The notes under the pieces were generated by a model. The model ran no database searches. It saw only the letters and a program-made list of their open reading frames with translations, and was not told the origin of the DNA. A stretch of DNA of 64,000 bases from Prorocentrum cordatum (taxonomy: Eukaryota > Sar > Dinophyceae > Prorocentrales > Prorocentraceae). Below, piece by piece: positions 54,971-64,000 of this stretch. The stretch is taken from positions 1,465,372 to 1,529,371 of the forward strand of contig CAUYUJ010016282.1 of assembly GCA_963575745.1 (NCBI GenBank), given 5' to 3'. The stretch's first letter is position 1; each line of letters opens with the position of its first letter. Position numbers and translations under genes: made by a program.

Positions 54971-55395
54971 CGACCAGCCCCGCTGCCAGCCCCGCTGCTT
55001 GCCCCGCGGCCAGCCCCGCAGGCAGCCCCCCGGCCAGCCCCGGCGGCGCCGCGGCTGGCGCCGCCGCGGCCGCCGCGGCCGCTGGCGCGGCGGCGTCTGC
55101 GGCCGCCGCGGCCGTCCCCGCGGCCGCCGGCGGCGCGGCCGCTGGCGCAGCTGCCGCGGCGGCCACCGCCGCGGCCCCTGGCGAGCAGCCGCAGCAGCAG
55201 GGCAGCGGCAGCAGCAGCAGCAGCAGGGCTGCAGCAGCCGCAGCAGCCGCTGCAGCAGGGCAGCAGCAGCAGCCGCAGCAGGAGGGCAGCAGCAGCAGCA
55301 GCAACAGCCACTGCAGCAGCAGCATCAGCAACAGCGGCAGTAGCAGCAGCAGCAGCGGCAACAGCACCCCGCAGCTGCAGCAGCAGCGAAGCCCC
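54360..55395. repeat. (GCC)n-type region followed by (CAG)n
   Basis: Imperfect GCCGCCGCxGC repeats, then a CAGCAGCAGGGCAGC-rich part from 55190. Extremely GC-rich. Confidence 0.9.
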
Positions 55396-55430
55396 CCTCT
55401 CGAAGCCGCGGAATATCCCACTTCTGTCAG
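54381..55430 (+). CDS. Possible start of retroposed gene, (GCC)n/(CAG)n-rich
   Basis: The first ATG after the SL relics is at 54381 (GCGATGG), giving a 38-base leader, a usual length. It opens MASPPSGAALRRRQRL. Then follows about 1 kb of GCC/CCG-rich sequence, then CAGCAG repeats (55190-55390). Every frame is open on both strands, so the true frame cannot be fixed past the first 30 codons. Frame 3 ends at 55343, while frame 1 continues through the CAG run into protein-like sequence (YPTSVRDRQTGVPTAPLSYQ) to 55722. The long minus-strand frame (54180-55421) is taken as a by-product. Confidence 0.35.
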
Positions 55431-58400
55431 AGACAGGCAGACAGGCGTTCCTACAGCTCCTCTTTCCTATCAGCGTGTGGCACGAGCTCAAGCTATCACA
55501 TTGCCTGTCGCCGGGGCTGTCGGCCACCACCTCATATCCCAGTGCTCCCCCCGTGGCAACAGTATCGCGGCGGCAGGTGGGAGGGCTGCTGAGGGAGCGC
55601 CCGCGGTCGGAGACCAGCCTCCCCCCGACAAAGACGGGCCTTCAGCCCGGGGAGCGCCGTGCGAGACAGCAGAAGTGGACGAGCCTGTAGCTCGGGATTC
55701 TTTATGGACAGATGGACGTTGACGGCGGCACGGCTGCCAATCAGCTCCCTGGTCACCCCTGTAATCCCGATGACTCCCGTCTTTCATCCGCCCCCCAAGC
55801 TGACAGCCACAGACGGGGCGAGCCTTCAGCTCGGGGGTCACAGGCGGGGCGAGCCTTCAGCTCGAGCCTCCAAGGCGTATCTCACAGCTTCAGAAGGGAC
55901 GAGCCTTCAGTTCGAAAACCAGAGACGATGCCCATGGACGCCGAGAGCGCCGCAGAGACTGCGGCCATGAGCGACGGCGGCATTCTCGAATATCGGCCCA
56001 AGAGCTTGTCCAACGAGGGTGGACGGCCTGTGCTTGAGGCTGCCCAGTGGGGTGGCAGCGGTGACGGTGGGCGGGTGGGCCGAACGCAGTCCGCCCACGT
56101 CCCCGATCCACATCCCATTGGCTCACGCCCTCACTCCGCCGACCACCCTCCCTTGGACGCGTCAAGACAGAGAGGAGCAGCCTTCGGCTGCGAGGGGGTC
56201 GATCCCTTGACCGTGGAGGCCTCCGTCCTGGTCGCGCAACCGACCCCTCCAGCTGACCTGGGCCTACGTCAAAACGGCTCCCGCCTTCCGCCCGCCGCCC
56301 CCCCCGGGCGCGACCGGGTTGTGCACGCAGAAGACGGGCCTTCAGCCCGGGGGGCGCCGTGCGAAGCAGCGAGATTGGAGGAGCCTGTAGCCCGGGAGTT
56401 TAAATGGGCAGATGGACGTTGACGGCGGCGCGGCTGCCAATCAGTTCCCTGGGCATCCCTTTAATCCCGCGGACTCCCGCCCCTCACCCGCCCCCCAAGC
56501 TGACAGTCGAATCGCAGGAGGGACGAGCCTTCAGCTCGAGTCTCCAAGGCGTATCTCACAGCTTCAGAAGAAACGAGCCTGACCACCACGACGCCGACGC
56601 CGCCGACGACGACCTCCACGGACGCCGTCGCCTCGACGACGACGACCACGACCACGACCGCGACCGCGAGCACGACCGCGTCGACGATACGGGATTGGAA
56701 GAGGAAATTCTTGACAGTCGCACACGGGACGAGCCTTCAGCTCGGGAGTCACAGGCGGGACGAGCCTTCAGCTCGAGTCCCCAAGGCGTATCTCACAGCT
56801 TCAGAATGGACGAGCCTTCAGCTCGAGAACCAGAGACGATGCCCATGGGCGCCGAGAGCGCCGCAGAGACTGTGGTCATGAGTGACGGCGGCATTTCGAA
56901 GATCGGCCCAGGAGCCTGTCCAACGAGGGTGGATGGCCTGTACGTGAGGCTGCCCAGTGGGGTGGCAGCGGTGACGATGGGTGGGTGGACCGGGCGCAGT
57001 CCGCCCACGTCCCCGATCCACATCCCATTGGCTCGCGCCCACACTCCGCCGACCACCCTCCCTTGGACGCGCCAAGACAGAGAGGAGCTGCCTTCAGCTG
57101 CGAGGGGGTCGATCCCTTGACCGTGGAGGCCTCCGTCCAGGTCGCGCAACCGACCCCTCCAGCTGACCTGGAGCCTACGTCAAAACGGCTCCCGCCTTCC
57201 GCCCGCCGCCGCCCCCGGGCGCGACCAGGTTGCACGCGCAGAAGACGGGCCTTCAGCCCGGGGGGCGCCGTGCGAAGCAGCGAGAGTGGAGGAGCCTGTA
57301 GACCGGGAGTCTTTAAATGGGCAGATGGACGCTGACGGCGGCACGGCTGCCAATCAGCTCCCTGGGCACCCCGTGAATCCCGCGGACTCCCGTCCCTCTC
57401 CCGCCCCCCAAGCTGACAGTCACAGACGGGACGAGCCTTCAGCTCGGGAATCACAGGAGGGACGAGCCTTCAGCTCGAGTCTCCAAGGCGCATCTCACAG
57501 CTTCAACAGAGACGAGCCTGACCGCCGCGACGCCGACGCCGCCGACGACGACCTCCACGGACGCCGTCGCCTCGGCGACGACGACGACGACCACGACCAC
57601 GACCGCGAGCACGAGCACACCACGACGACGATGGGGGGTTGGAAGAAATTCTTGACAGTCGCAGACGGGACGAGCCTTTTGCTCGGGAGTCACAGGCGGG
57701 ACGAGCCTTCAGCTCGAGTCTCCAAAGCGTATCTCACAGCTTCAGAAGGGACGAGCCTTCAGCTCGAGAACCAGAGACGATGCCCATGGACGCCGAGAGC
57801 GCCGCAGAGACCGTGGTCATGAGTGACGGCGGCATTCTCGAAGATCGGCCCAGGAGCTTGTCCAACGAGGGTGGATGGCCTGTGCGTGAGGATGCCCAGT
57901 GGGGTGGCAGCGGTGACGATGGGTGGGTGGACCGGGCGCAGTCCGCCCACGTCCCCGATCCGCATCCCATTGGCTCACGCCCACACTCCGCCGACCACCC
58001 TCCCCTGGACGCGTCAAGACAGAGAGGGGCAGCCTTCAGCTGCGAGGGGGTCGATCCCTTGACCGTGGAGGCCTCCGTCCAGGTCGCGCACTCGACCCCT
58101 CCAGCTGACCTGAGCCTACGTCAAAACGGCCCCCGCCTTCCGCCCGCCGCCCCCCCCGGGCGCGACCAGGTTGCACACGCAGAAGACGGGCCTTCAGCCC
58201 GGGGAGCGCCGTGCGAAGCAGCGAGAGTGGAGGGGCCTGTAGACCGGGAGTCTTTAAATGGGCAGATGGACGCTGACGGCGGCACGGCTGCCAATCAGCT
58301 CCCTGGGCATCCCGTTAATCCCGCGGACTCCCGTCCCTCGCCCGCCCCCCACGCTGACAGTCACAGACGGGACGAGCCTTCAGCTCGGGAATCACAGGAG

Positions 58401-59580
58401 GGACGAGCCTTCAGCTCGAGTCTCCAAGGCGTATCTCACAGCTTCAACAGAGACGAGCCTGCAGCTCGGGAGTCACAGGCGGGACGAGCCTTCTGCTCGA
58501 GACTCCAAGGCGTATCTGTTGATGCTCGAGCGGTTGGGGCCCAAGCTGTTGTGGCACGAGCTCAAGCTATCGCATTGCCAGTCGCCGGGGCTGTCGGCCA
58601 CCACCTCATCTCCCATTGCTCCCCCCCTGGCAACAGCATCGCGGCGACAGGTGGGAGTGCTGCTGAGGGAGCGCCCGCGGTCGGAGGCCAGCTTCCCCCC
58701 GAGAAGAGTTCCACGACGCCTCCCCGAGCGGATGGTGGAGGATATCCCGAGCCTCCTCGCAACATCGAGGGTCAGGAGTCCCCGCTGGGACGCGCGGTCT
58801 TCAGCTGCAGTAGTCCCCTGGGAGTGCTACGGCCCGAACAGGTGGTCGTCAGCCACAGCGCGCCGGTGCCTTCCCCTCCAAGAAACGACCAAGTAGGCGT
58901 TCCTACAACCCTTCACTCCTATCAGCGTCCCGGGGGCGGTCTTGTTGTTGAGGCGGAAGATGCGGCCGAAATTGCGTGCCCCCTTGGCAACAGCATCGCG
59001 GCGACAGTCGGGAATGCCGCTGAGGGCGCGCCTGCGCTCGGAGACCGGCCTGCTCCCGAAAGGAGGTCCACGACGCCTCCCCGAGCGGATGATGGAGGAT
59101 ATCTCGAGCCTCCTCGCAGCATAGAGAGTCAGGAGTTCACGCCGGAACGGCCGGCCTTCAGCTGCAGTAGTCCCCTGGGAGAGCTACAAACCGAACAGGT
59201 GGTCGTCAGCCACAGCGCGCCGGTGCTTCCCGCCCAGGAGACAACCAAGCAGGCGCCCCCACAGCCCCTCACTCCTATCAGCGTCCCGGGGGCGGTCTCG
59301 TTGTTGAGGCTCAAGCGGTTGTGGCTCAAGCTGTTGCACGAGCTCAAGCTATCACATTGCCAGTCGCAGGGGCTGTCGGCCACCACCTGATATCCCATTG
59401 CCCCCCCCTGGCAACAGTATCGTGGCGACAGGTGGGAGTGCTGCTGAGGGAGCGCCCGCGGTCGGAGACCAGCCTCCTCCCGAGAAGAGTTCCACGACGC
59501 CTCCCCGAGCGGATGGTGGAGGATATCTCGAGCCTCCTCGCAACATCGAGGGTCAGGAGTTCACACTGGAACGTGCGTGC
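55430..59580. repeat. Higher-order repeat array studded with CTTCA hairpins
   Basis: Two module types. Type 1 is anchored by CGGGCCTTCAGCCCG at 55635, 56335, 57246 and 58187 (spacing 700, 911, 941). It carries GCCAATCAG(C/T)TCCCTGG, CCAGAGACGATGCCCATGG, GTGGGGTGGCAGCGGTGACG and CGGCTGC(C)-type blocks; two units add a GACGCCGACGCCGCC acidic/basic insert. Type 2 is anchored by GGCAACAG(C/T)ATCG(C/T)GGCG(A/G)CAG at about 55554, 58631, 58986 and 59410. Unit lengths are not multiples of three, so the apparent protein changes frame between units, although a 583-codon frame (57639-59390) stays open. Confidence 0.93.
57639..59390 (+). CDS. 583-codon frame through the repeat, doubtful
   Basis: Encodes repeated RRDEPSARESQAGRAFSSSL, DGPSARGAPCEAARV and STTPPRADGGGY segments. 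The composition is hydrophilic and disordered, with no domain. Repeats shift frame between units, arguing against long-standing protein selection, but the locus lies downstream of DinoSL relics and could be part of a recently retroposed gene. Confidence 0.25.
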   Translation: MEEILDSRRRDEPFARESQAGRAFSSSLQSVSHSFRRDEPSAREPETMPMDAESAAETVVMSDGGILEDRPRSLSNEGGWPVREDAQWGGSGDDGWVDRAQSAHVPDPHPIGSRPHSADHPPLDASRQRGAAFSCEGVDPLTVEASVQVAHSTPPADLSLRQNGPRLPPAAPPGRDQVAHAEDGPSARGAPCEAARVEGPVDRESLNGQMDADGGTAANQLPGHPVNPADSRPSPAPHADSHRRDEPSARESQEGRAFSSSLQGVSHSFNRDEPAARESQAGRAFCSRLQGVSVDARAVGAQAVVARAQAIALPVAGAVGHHLISHCSPPGNSIAATGGSAAEGAPAVGGQLPPEKSSTTPPRADGGGYPEPPRNIEGQESPLGRAVFSCSSPLGVLRPEQVVVSHSAPVPSPPRNDQVGVPTTLHSYQRPGGGLVVEAEDAAEIACPLGNSIAATVGNAAEGAPALGDRPAPERRSTTPPRADDGGYLEPPRSIESQEFTPERPAFSCSSPLGELQTEQVVVSHSAPVLPAQETTKQAPPQPLTPISVPGAVSLLRLKRLWLKLLHELKLSHCQSQGLSATT

Positions 59581-61232
59581 GTGCGGGCCACAGACGGGCG
59601 CGCGTTTGCGATCGGCACCGACCCTCCAGCCAGCGCCTCCGAGGCCATCCCCGTGGCCGACGGCCGATGCGGAGCCCACTACTTGCAAAGCCTGGGGCTG
59701 TCGATACATCTGGTTGGCGGCGAGACCCAACAACGCCCCGCTGCGACTCCGCCCGCCGCCGCCCCTGGAACTCTCGGGGAACCACGAACGCGCCTTGCAG
59801 AGGCAGGACATCGAGGCCATCCACCAGCTTGTCGAGAGAAGTCCCTTCGCGCCCATTCGCCCTCGTTCCCCTGTCAGCGAATCCGCCCGAACGGACAGCG
59901 AACCGCAGTCACTCCCTCCCGAAGGCCAGACCACGCTGAGGAAGGCGACTCCCGTCCTGGCGAAAGAAACGGTGTCTGACAACGTGCCTGGGCCAGGTGC
60001 GACCCGCAGCACTCCCACATGGCGAAAGTCGCGCTGCGACAGACGGGGGCGCGCTCGTGGACGAGGGCGGGCGCGGGTCTGAAGGCGAGCGCCAACGGGA
60101 GGGGCCTGCCCCCGCTTACCACAGCGCAGCGTTCCTCTCAGCCCCAGCTGCTGGAGGCGACTCGGCCTTTACCTGGCGGCCAACCGCGCGGCCCGCGCCA
60201 ACCCGCAAGTCCCCGCCAGGCTTCCGTGCCCCAGTAGCCGCCGCGCCCCGCGAAGCCATAGACGATTCCGGCGGCGGGCCCAACCAGTCGGAACAGTCTC
60301 AGAGCAGCGAACGTGAGCAGCATGCGGAGCAGGAGCCGGAAGAGCCGGATGAGCAGGAGCTGCCGGCCGCCCGCGGGGAGGGCGCGGAAGTAGCGCCAGC
60401 GCAGGAATGGGGGCATGGGCAAGAACAGGAACAGGCCACCACCCACCGCCGCACTCCCCTGGCTGACACTACTTGCCCTGGCCCCTCCCTCCCTGGCAAT
60501 GGCGCGAGCTCGAGCGCCGAGGAACGACGGCAGCGCGGCCGGAACGTTCCCCCAGCGCGGCCTCGTGGCAGCGGGTGGACGCCCCGCCTAGCCTCTGTGA
60601 CTGGCGACCCTCCAGCCTCCCCGCCGCCCCCGGGCCCAAACCTGGCCCGTAGCGACGCCGACCGCGCTGGCGGGTCTGGTGGGCGGCTGACGGCAGGCGG
60701 CGGACGCAGCAGCAGCAGCCGCTGAAGCAGCAGCAGGCGCCGCGCCGAGGACCAGCCGCTGACCACCCCGCCCCTGGCAGCGGGTCCCGCCGCGCGTCAC
60801 TGTCCAGAACCTTTAGACCCAGACACGGGGCAGCAGCTATATAAAGCTAAGATCGGCGGCGTCCAGTGGGACCCCCCCGGGGAGACACCTGGCGAGACGA
60901 TAAGGCGGCTTCAGGTCACCCTGGGAGCGAGGTTCACAGGCGCCTGGCACGCGTTCGCCCAGCAGCACGCCATGCCTGGCAGCAAAGGCGCGCTCGACCC
61001 GCGGCGGCGCGACCAGCAAACGTGCGCCAATTTCCTGTCCTCCTTCCGCAGCCAAAACTGCGACGTGCGGGCCATGGACGACGCGCTGGACCTCGGCGTT
61101 GACTGGGCGCAGTTGCGGCTTCAGTACCGGGGTGGAAGTGACGGCGCGGGCAGGGGGCGCCAGGCTGCGAAGGGCCACGCTGATCGCCGCGCACCCAGGA
61201 AGGACCAGAAACAGTGGAAGGTCGTCACCTAA
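59560..61232 (+). pseudogene. Protein-like 3' part of the locus, broken by a stop and a frameshift
   Basis: Frame 2 (about 59700-60080) reads coherent sequence such as ERALQRQDIEAIHQLVERSP. Near 60010-60070 the coherent frame shifts to frame 3, with HGESRAATDGGALVDEGG, an acidic EQEPEEPDEQE region and a proline-rich part. It meets one TGA at 60723-60725, then continues open as DPDTGQQLYKAKIGGVQWDP, IRRLQVTLGARFTGAW and MDDALDLGVDWAQLRLQYRG to TAA at 61230-61232. Unknown family. The folded-looking end (60800-61150) is the best candidate for a real protein domain in this locus. Confidence 0.4.
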
Positions 61233-61950
61233 ATTTCAGGGGCAGCGTCCGTTTTCCACACTCTTGTGCAGCCTTCAGCTGCCTCCCTGGGTTACGTTAC
61301 TCGCGTGGCGGCCTTTTGCCGCCCCCCCTGGTACGCGCACTTCCTGCCTTTGGACCCAAGTGTGTTTACCAGCAATTCCGTCTGCATGGCAGCGCTGGGG
61401 CGTGTTGCGTGCAGGCCCTAGTTGGCCCCGGGCCCCGCTGTAGTTGTTTTCACTTTTGGCCCTGGCGGACTTCGCCCCCCGGCCTCGCGGCTCTGTGACC
61501 GACGCAAAGATGGCTTCGCCTCGTCGCTGTCCAGAACCGCACCCTAATTCACTCTGGCTTCTCCTGGTGTGGCCGTGACCGGGCCCTCCAGCGGGCAGCC
61601 TTATCCCTTGGTATCCCCAAGATACTCTTCGGCCTTCAGCCGCGCCTCTCCGCCTTCCCTGGGAGCGACCCTGGGCTTGGGCTTATCGACAGTGGGTCTC
61701 TGCGTTGCTCAGGCGGTGTCCGTGGTTGTGGTGCGCCCCGCTTCGTTGGCTGGAGTGCCCGCCCGGAGGTCGCTGCGGCCGTGCTCGGACTCTGGGTCGC
61801 AGGTGTGCCCCCGTGCATGACTTGCCACAATTTGGCAGCGGCTGGCCCAGGCCGCGCCCACACCTGTGGCTAGTGGTGCACCGCTCGCCGCAAGGATCCG
61901 TGCACGCTGACGTCGCCCCATCGTCGCTCCCACGCTAGACCTTGTTGAGC
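61233..61950. other. 3' flank with isolated CTTCA/CTTTT hairpins
   Basis: No gene seen. Small hairpins like those in the array upstream: GCAGC-CTTCA-GCTGC (61268-61282), GGCGGC-CTTTT-GCCGCC (61307-61323), GGCG-GACTT-CGCC (61464-61476), CGGC-CTTCA-GCCG (61630-61642). Confidence 0.7.
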
Positions 61951-61958
61951 GGTCACTT

Positions 61959-62220
61959 CCCGGGCTTCTTCGCGACTACGGACGGTTGCTTGTGCTGCAG
62001 CGGGCATGCGTCGGCGCAGCTTTCTCAGAGCGCTATTTCCACGCTTTCTGGTCCGCCAGGGTATCCTGGAGAGCTGCTCTTTGTTATGTCACTTAGTTGC
62101 TCTCTGGTGCGCGCCCTGTCATCTTCGGTTGGCCCCCGTGTCTCGCGCCGAGGTCGGGAACAGGTGTACTTTCCGCACTGCGTCGCATCATGTCGTTGAT
62201 CTTTCGCGTGCGAACGCATG
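61959..62220. repeat. 260-bp repeat, copy 1
   Basis: From CCCGGGCTTCTTCGCGACTA to GCGTGCGAACGCAT; diverged copy at 62442-62692. Shared blocks include TGCTTGTGCTGCAG, TTGTTATGTCACTTAGTTGC and CATCATGTCGTTGAT. Confidence 0.9.
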
Positions 62221-62436
62221 CCCACGGTCTCGCTCATACCCGGCAGACACCCTGGGCTCTCTGACACCCTGCGTGCACGGAGACAGATCCCCACTACGGT
62301 CTCGCTCATGCCCGGCAGACACCCTGGGCTCTCTGACACTCTTCTTGCACGGTGCTTGACGGCGTCAGCTCTCTTGCCAACGGTCTCGCTCATACCCGAC
62401 AGACACCCTGGGCTACTGACGCACTCGTTGCACGGA
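62221..62436. repeat. 57-bp tandem repeat, three units
   Basis: GGTCTCGCTCATACCCGGCA, GACACCCTGGGCT and TTGCACGG blocks at about 62225, 62300 and 62382. A fourth copy lies apart at 62845-62900. Confidence 0.9.
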
Positions 62437-62441
62437 AACTC

Positions 62442-62692
62442 CCCGGGCGTCTTCGCGACTACGATTGCTTGTGCTGCAGTGGGTATGCGGCAGCACAGCT
62501 TTCTCATAGCGGTATTTCCTTTCTGGTCTTTCAGAGTCTCCTTGAGAGCCGCTATTTGTTATGTCACTTAGTTGCTTCCTGGTGCACGCCCTGTCACCTC
62601 GGATACCGTCGGGTCTCTCGCCAAGGTCGGGGGCAGGTGTGCCTTTGCACTGCGTCACATCATGTCGTTGATTTTTTTGCGTGCGAACGCAT
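62442..62692. repeat. 260-bp repeat, copy 2
   Basis: Diverged duplicate of 61959-62220, offset about 483-488 bp. Repeat and 57-bp units together make a larger duplicated cassette. Confidence 0.9.
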
Positions 62693-63500
62693 TCTTCCGC
62701 AGTTAGTTTGAGGGTTGACTCCGGTTGTCAATGACTTCAGGCGTGCCTTTTCAGCCGCGTGGATGCGCGCTCTGAAGCTGCGACGGTTCGCTGGCGCTGT
62801 CAGAGGCCCTTCTCCCTGCAGGACGACGTCAGCTCTCTTGCCTATGGTCTCGCTCATACCCGACAGACACCCTGGGCTACTGACGCACTTCTTGCACGGC
62901 CCTGTGATCGTCGGACCGACACGATCCTTGACTGGGGGTGTGCGACGCGCCATTTTGGCAGCGTCTTCCCTGCTTCCTGGGTGGCTGTTTCCCTTCAGAC
63001 TCCCTGGGCTGCAGCTTGCACCGCCGCCTAATCCGCGGCTCCCGCGCGCGCCCGGCGAATTCGTCGCGGCCGCAGCCCGACCGTGACCCGCCGCCGCCGG
63101 CGCTTCCGCCTGCGGCTGTAAAAAAAATGCCCCCACCAGTGGTTACCTGCCGCTTCCGACGCCTTGCATCTTTGCGCGCCGCCAGCGCGACTCAGTTCAG
63201 CCAGCTCCCTCCGCTCGCCGGTCCGCCGCTGAGGTGCTGCGTGGGGCTCCGCTTAGCCGCTTTAGGTGAGGCTGCGCCCTCTTGCTTTAGGTGAATGTGT
63301 CGCTGCGTGCCCCGCTTTGACTGGACTCGCCGCTGGCGCGCTCGCCTGCGGCCGCCGACTAAAAAACACCCCCGCCAGCCCGTCCAGAAATGAGCCCCAG
63401 AGGAGTGGAGGTTGCGAGGGGAGCGGGGGGGCACGCAGAAGGACAAAGGGCGGGCGAGCCGCCATATGCCCCGAGAGGTGGAGGATGTAGGAGTCGTCGT
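62693..63500. other. No gene recognised
   Basis: Contains the fourth 57-bp unit (62845-62900) and a loose duplication of CGC(T/C)TCxGCCTGCGGC followed by A-run and CCCCC(A/G)CCAG at 63100-63135 and 63335-63380. Confidence 0.4.
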
Positions 63501-63504
63501 CGTC

Positions 63505-64000
63505 GTCGGAGCAGGAGGAGGTCGAGGAGGGGCAGGGGGGGGGGGGGGGGGGGGCAGGGGGAGGAAGGGGGAGGGGGCGAGGGCGAGGAGAACGAGGAAT
63601 AAACGCAGGAGGAGGAGGAGGAGGAGGAGGAGGAGGGGGAGGAGGAGGAGGAGGAGGAGGAGGAGGAGGAGGAGGAGGAGGAGGAGTGGAGGAAGGGAGG
63701 AGGAGGATGATGATGATGATGATGGGGGAGGAGGAGGAGGAGGATGATGAGGAGGAGGAGGAGGAGGAGGAGGAGGAGGAGGGGGGGAGGGGAGGAGGAG
63801 GAAGAGGAGGAGGAGGAGGAGGAGGAGGAGGGAGGAGGGAGGAGGGAGGAGGGAGGGGAGGAGGGAGGAGGGAGGAGGGAGGAGGGAGGAGGGAGGAGGG
63901 AGGAGGGAGGAGGGAGGGAGGAGGGAGGAGGGAGGAGGAGGGAGGAGGGAGGGAGGAGGGAGGAGGAGGGAGGGAGGGGGAGGGAGGGAGGGAGGGAGGG
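63505..64000. repeat. (GGA)n / GGGAGGA tract running off the window
   Basis: Purine-only GGA repeat (63600-63820), with short (GAT)n at 63707-63722, becoming a GGGAGGA heptamer array to the window end. Confidence 0.97.

Noticed and set aside
60839-60846. TATATAAA as a TATA box
   Set aside because: Dinoflagellates generally lack canonical TATA promoters, and the string lies inside the protein-like frame at 60783-61232.

Overview
The window looks like nuclear DNA of a dinoflagellate, probably a GC-rich, repeat-laden genome (a Prorocentrum-like alga would fit, but species is inference). The main evidence is: (i) three tandem relics of the dinoflagellate spliced leader (DinoSL) at 54296-54342; (ii) decayed non-LTR retrotransposons with an endonuclease-reverse transcriptase-C2H2 zinc finger layout; (iii) intron-like insertions with long pyrimidine tracts and AG|G acceptors; (iv) very large amounts of tandem and simple-sequence repeat. 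No bacterial-style operons, rRNA, tRNA or CRISPR arrays were seen.

Layout. 1-3748: a non-LTR retrotransposon on the plus strand, cut at its 5' side by the window edge. It has the endonuclease C-terminus, RT, thumb, zinc fingers and an intact 247-residue downstream ORF, but carries a stop codon, frameshifts and a 107-bp intron-like insertion. 4196-5350: pyrimidine repeats and a possible three-part gene fragment. 5560-11600: diverged, extremely GC-rich tandem arrays. 11698-19879: two copies of a small AT-rich mobile element, a dimeric satellite (13007-13900) and many minisatellites. 20780-26245: (CCT)n, (GTC)n and (CTA)n tracts, palindromes, and a 265-bp higher-order minisatellite. 28105-30910: GCGCCTGG- and CCCTGAGCC-type minisatellites. 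31612-32554: a broken gene with a W(K/R)xxGW repeat. 33030-35560: a 2.5-kb (CTA)n field. 37853-38019 and 44129-44302: two copies of a second small element with long terminal inverted repeats and perfect 5-bp target duplications. 40750-48700: a nested family of minisatellites and 78-bp and 90-bp satellites, interrupted by a minus-strand remnant of a second retrotransposon family (45180-46020). 48770-50890: inverted minisatellite arrays. 51000-54270: non-repetitive but unassigned. 54296-61232: a possible retroposed gene starting at the DinoSL relics, running through (GCC)n/(CAG)n into a 4-kb higher-order repeat studded with small hairpins whose stems show compensatory changes, and ending in a protein-like frame. 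61240-64000: duplicated blocks and a (GGA)n tract.

Most long open frames here are by-products of repeats with few stop codons and are not listed as genes. The best-supported protein-coding sequences are the retroelement parts at 2-3748 and 45395-46017, the W-repeat pseudogene, and weakly the 54381-61232 locus. Nothing shows a working pathway: the genes present are mostly mobile DNA and its debris, and the interest lies in the repeat and transposon structures.
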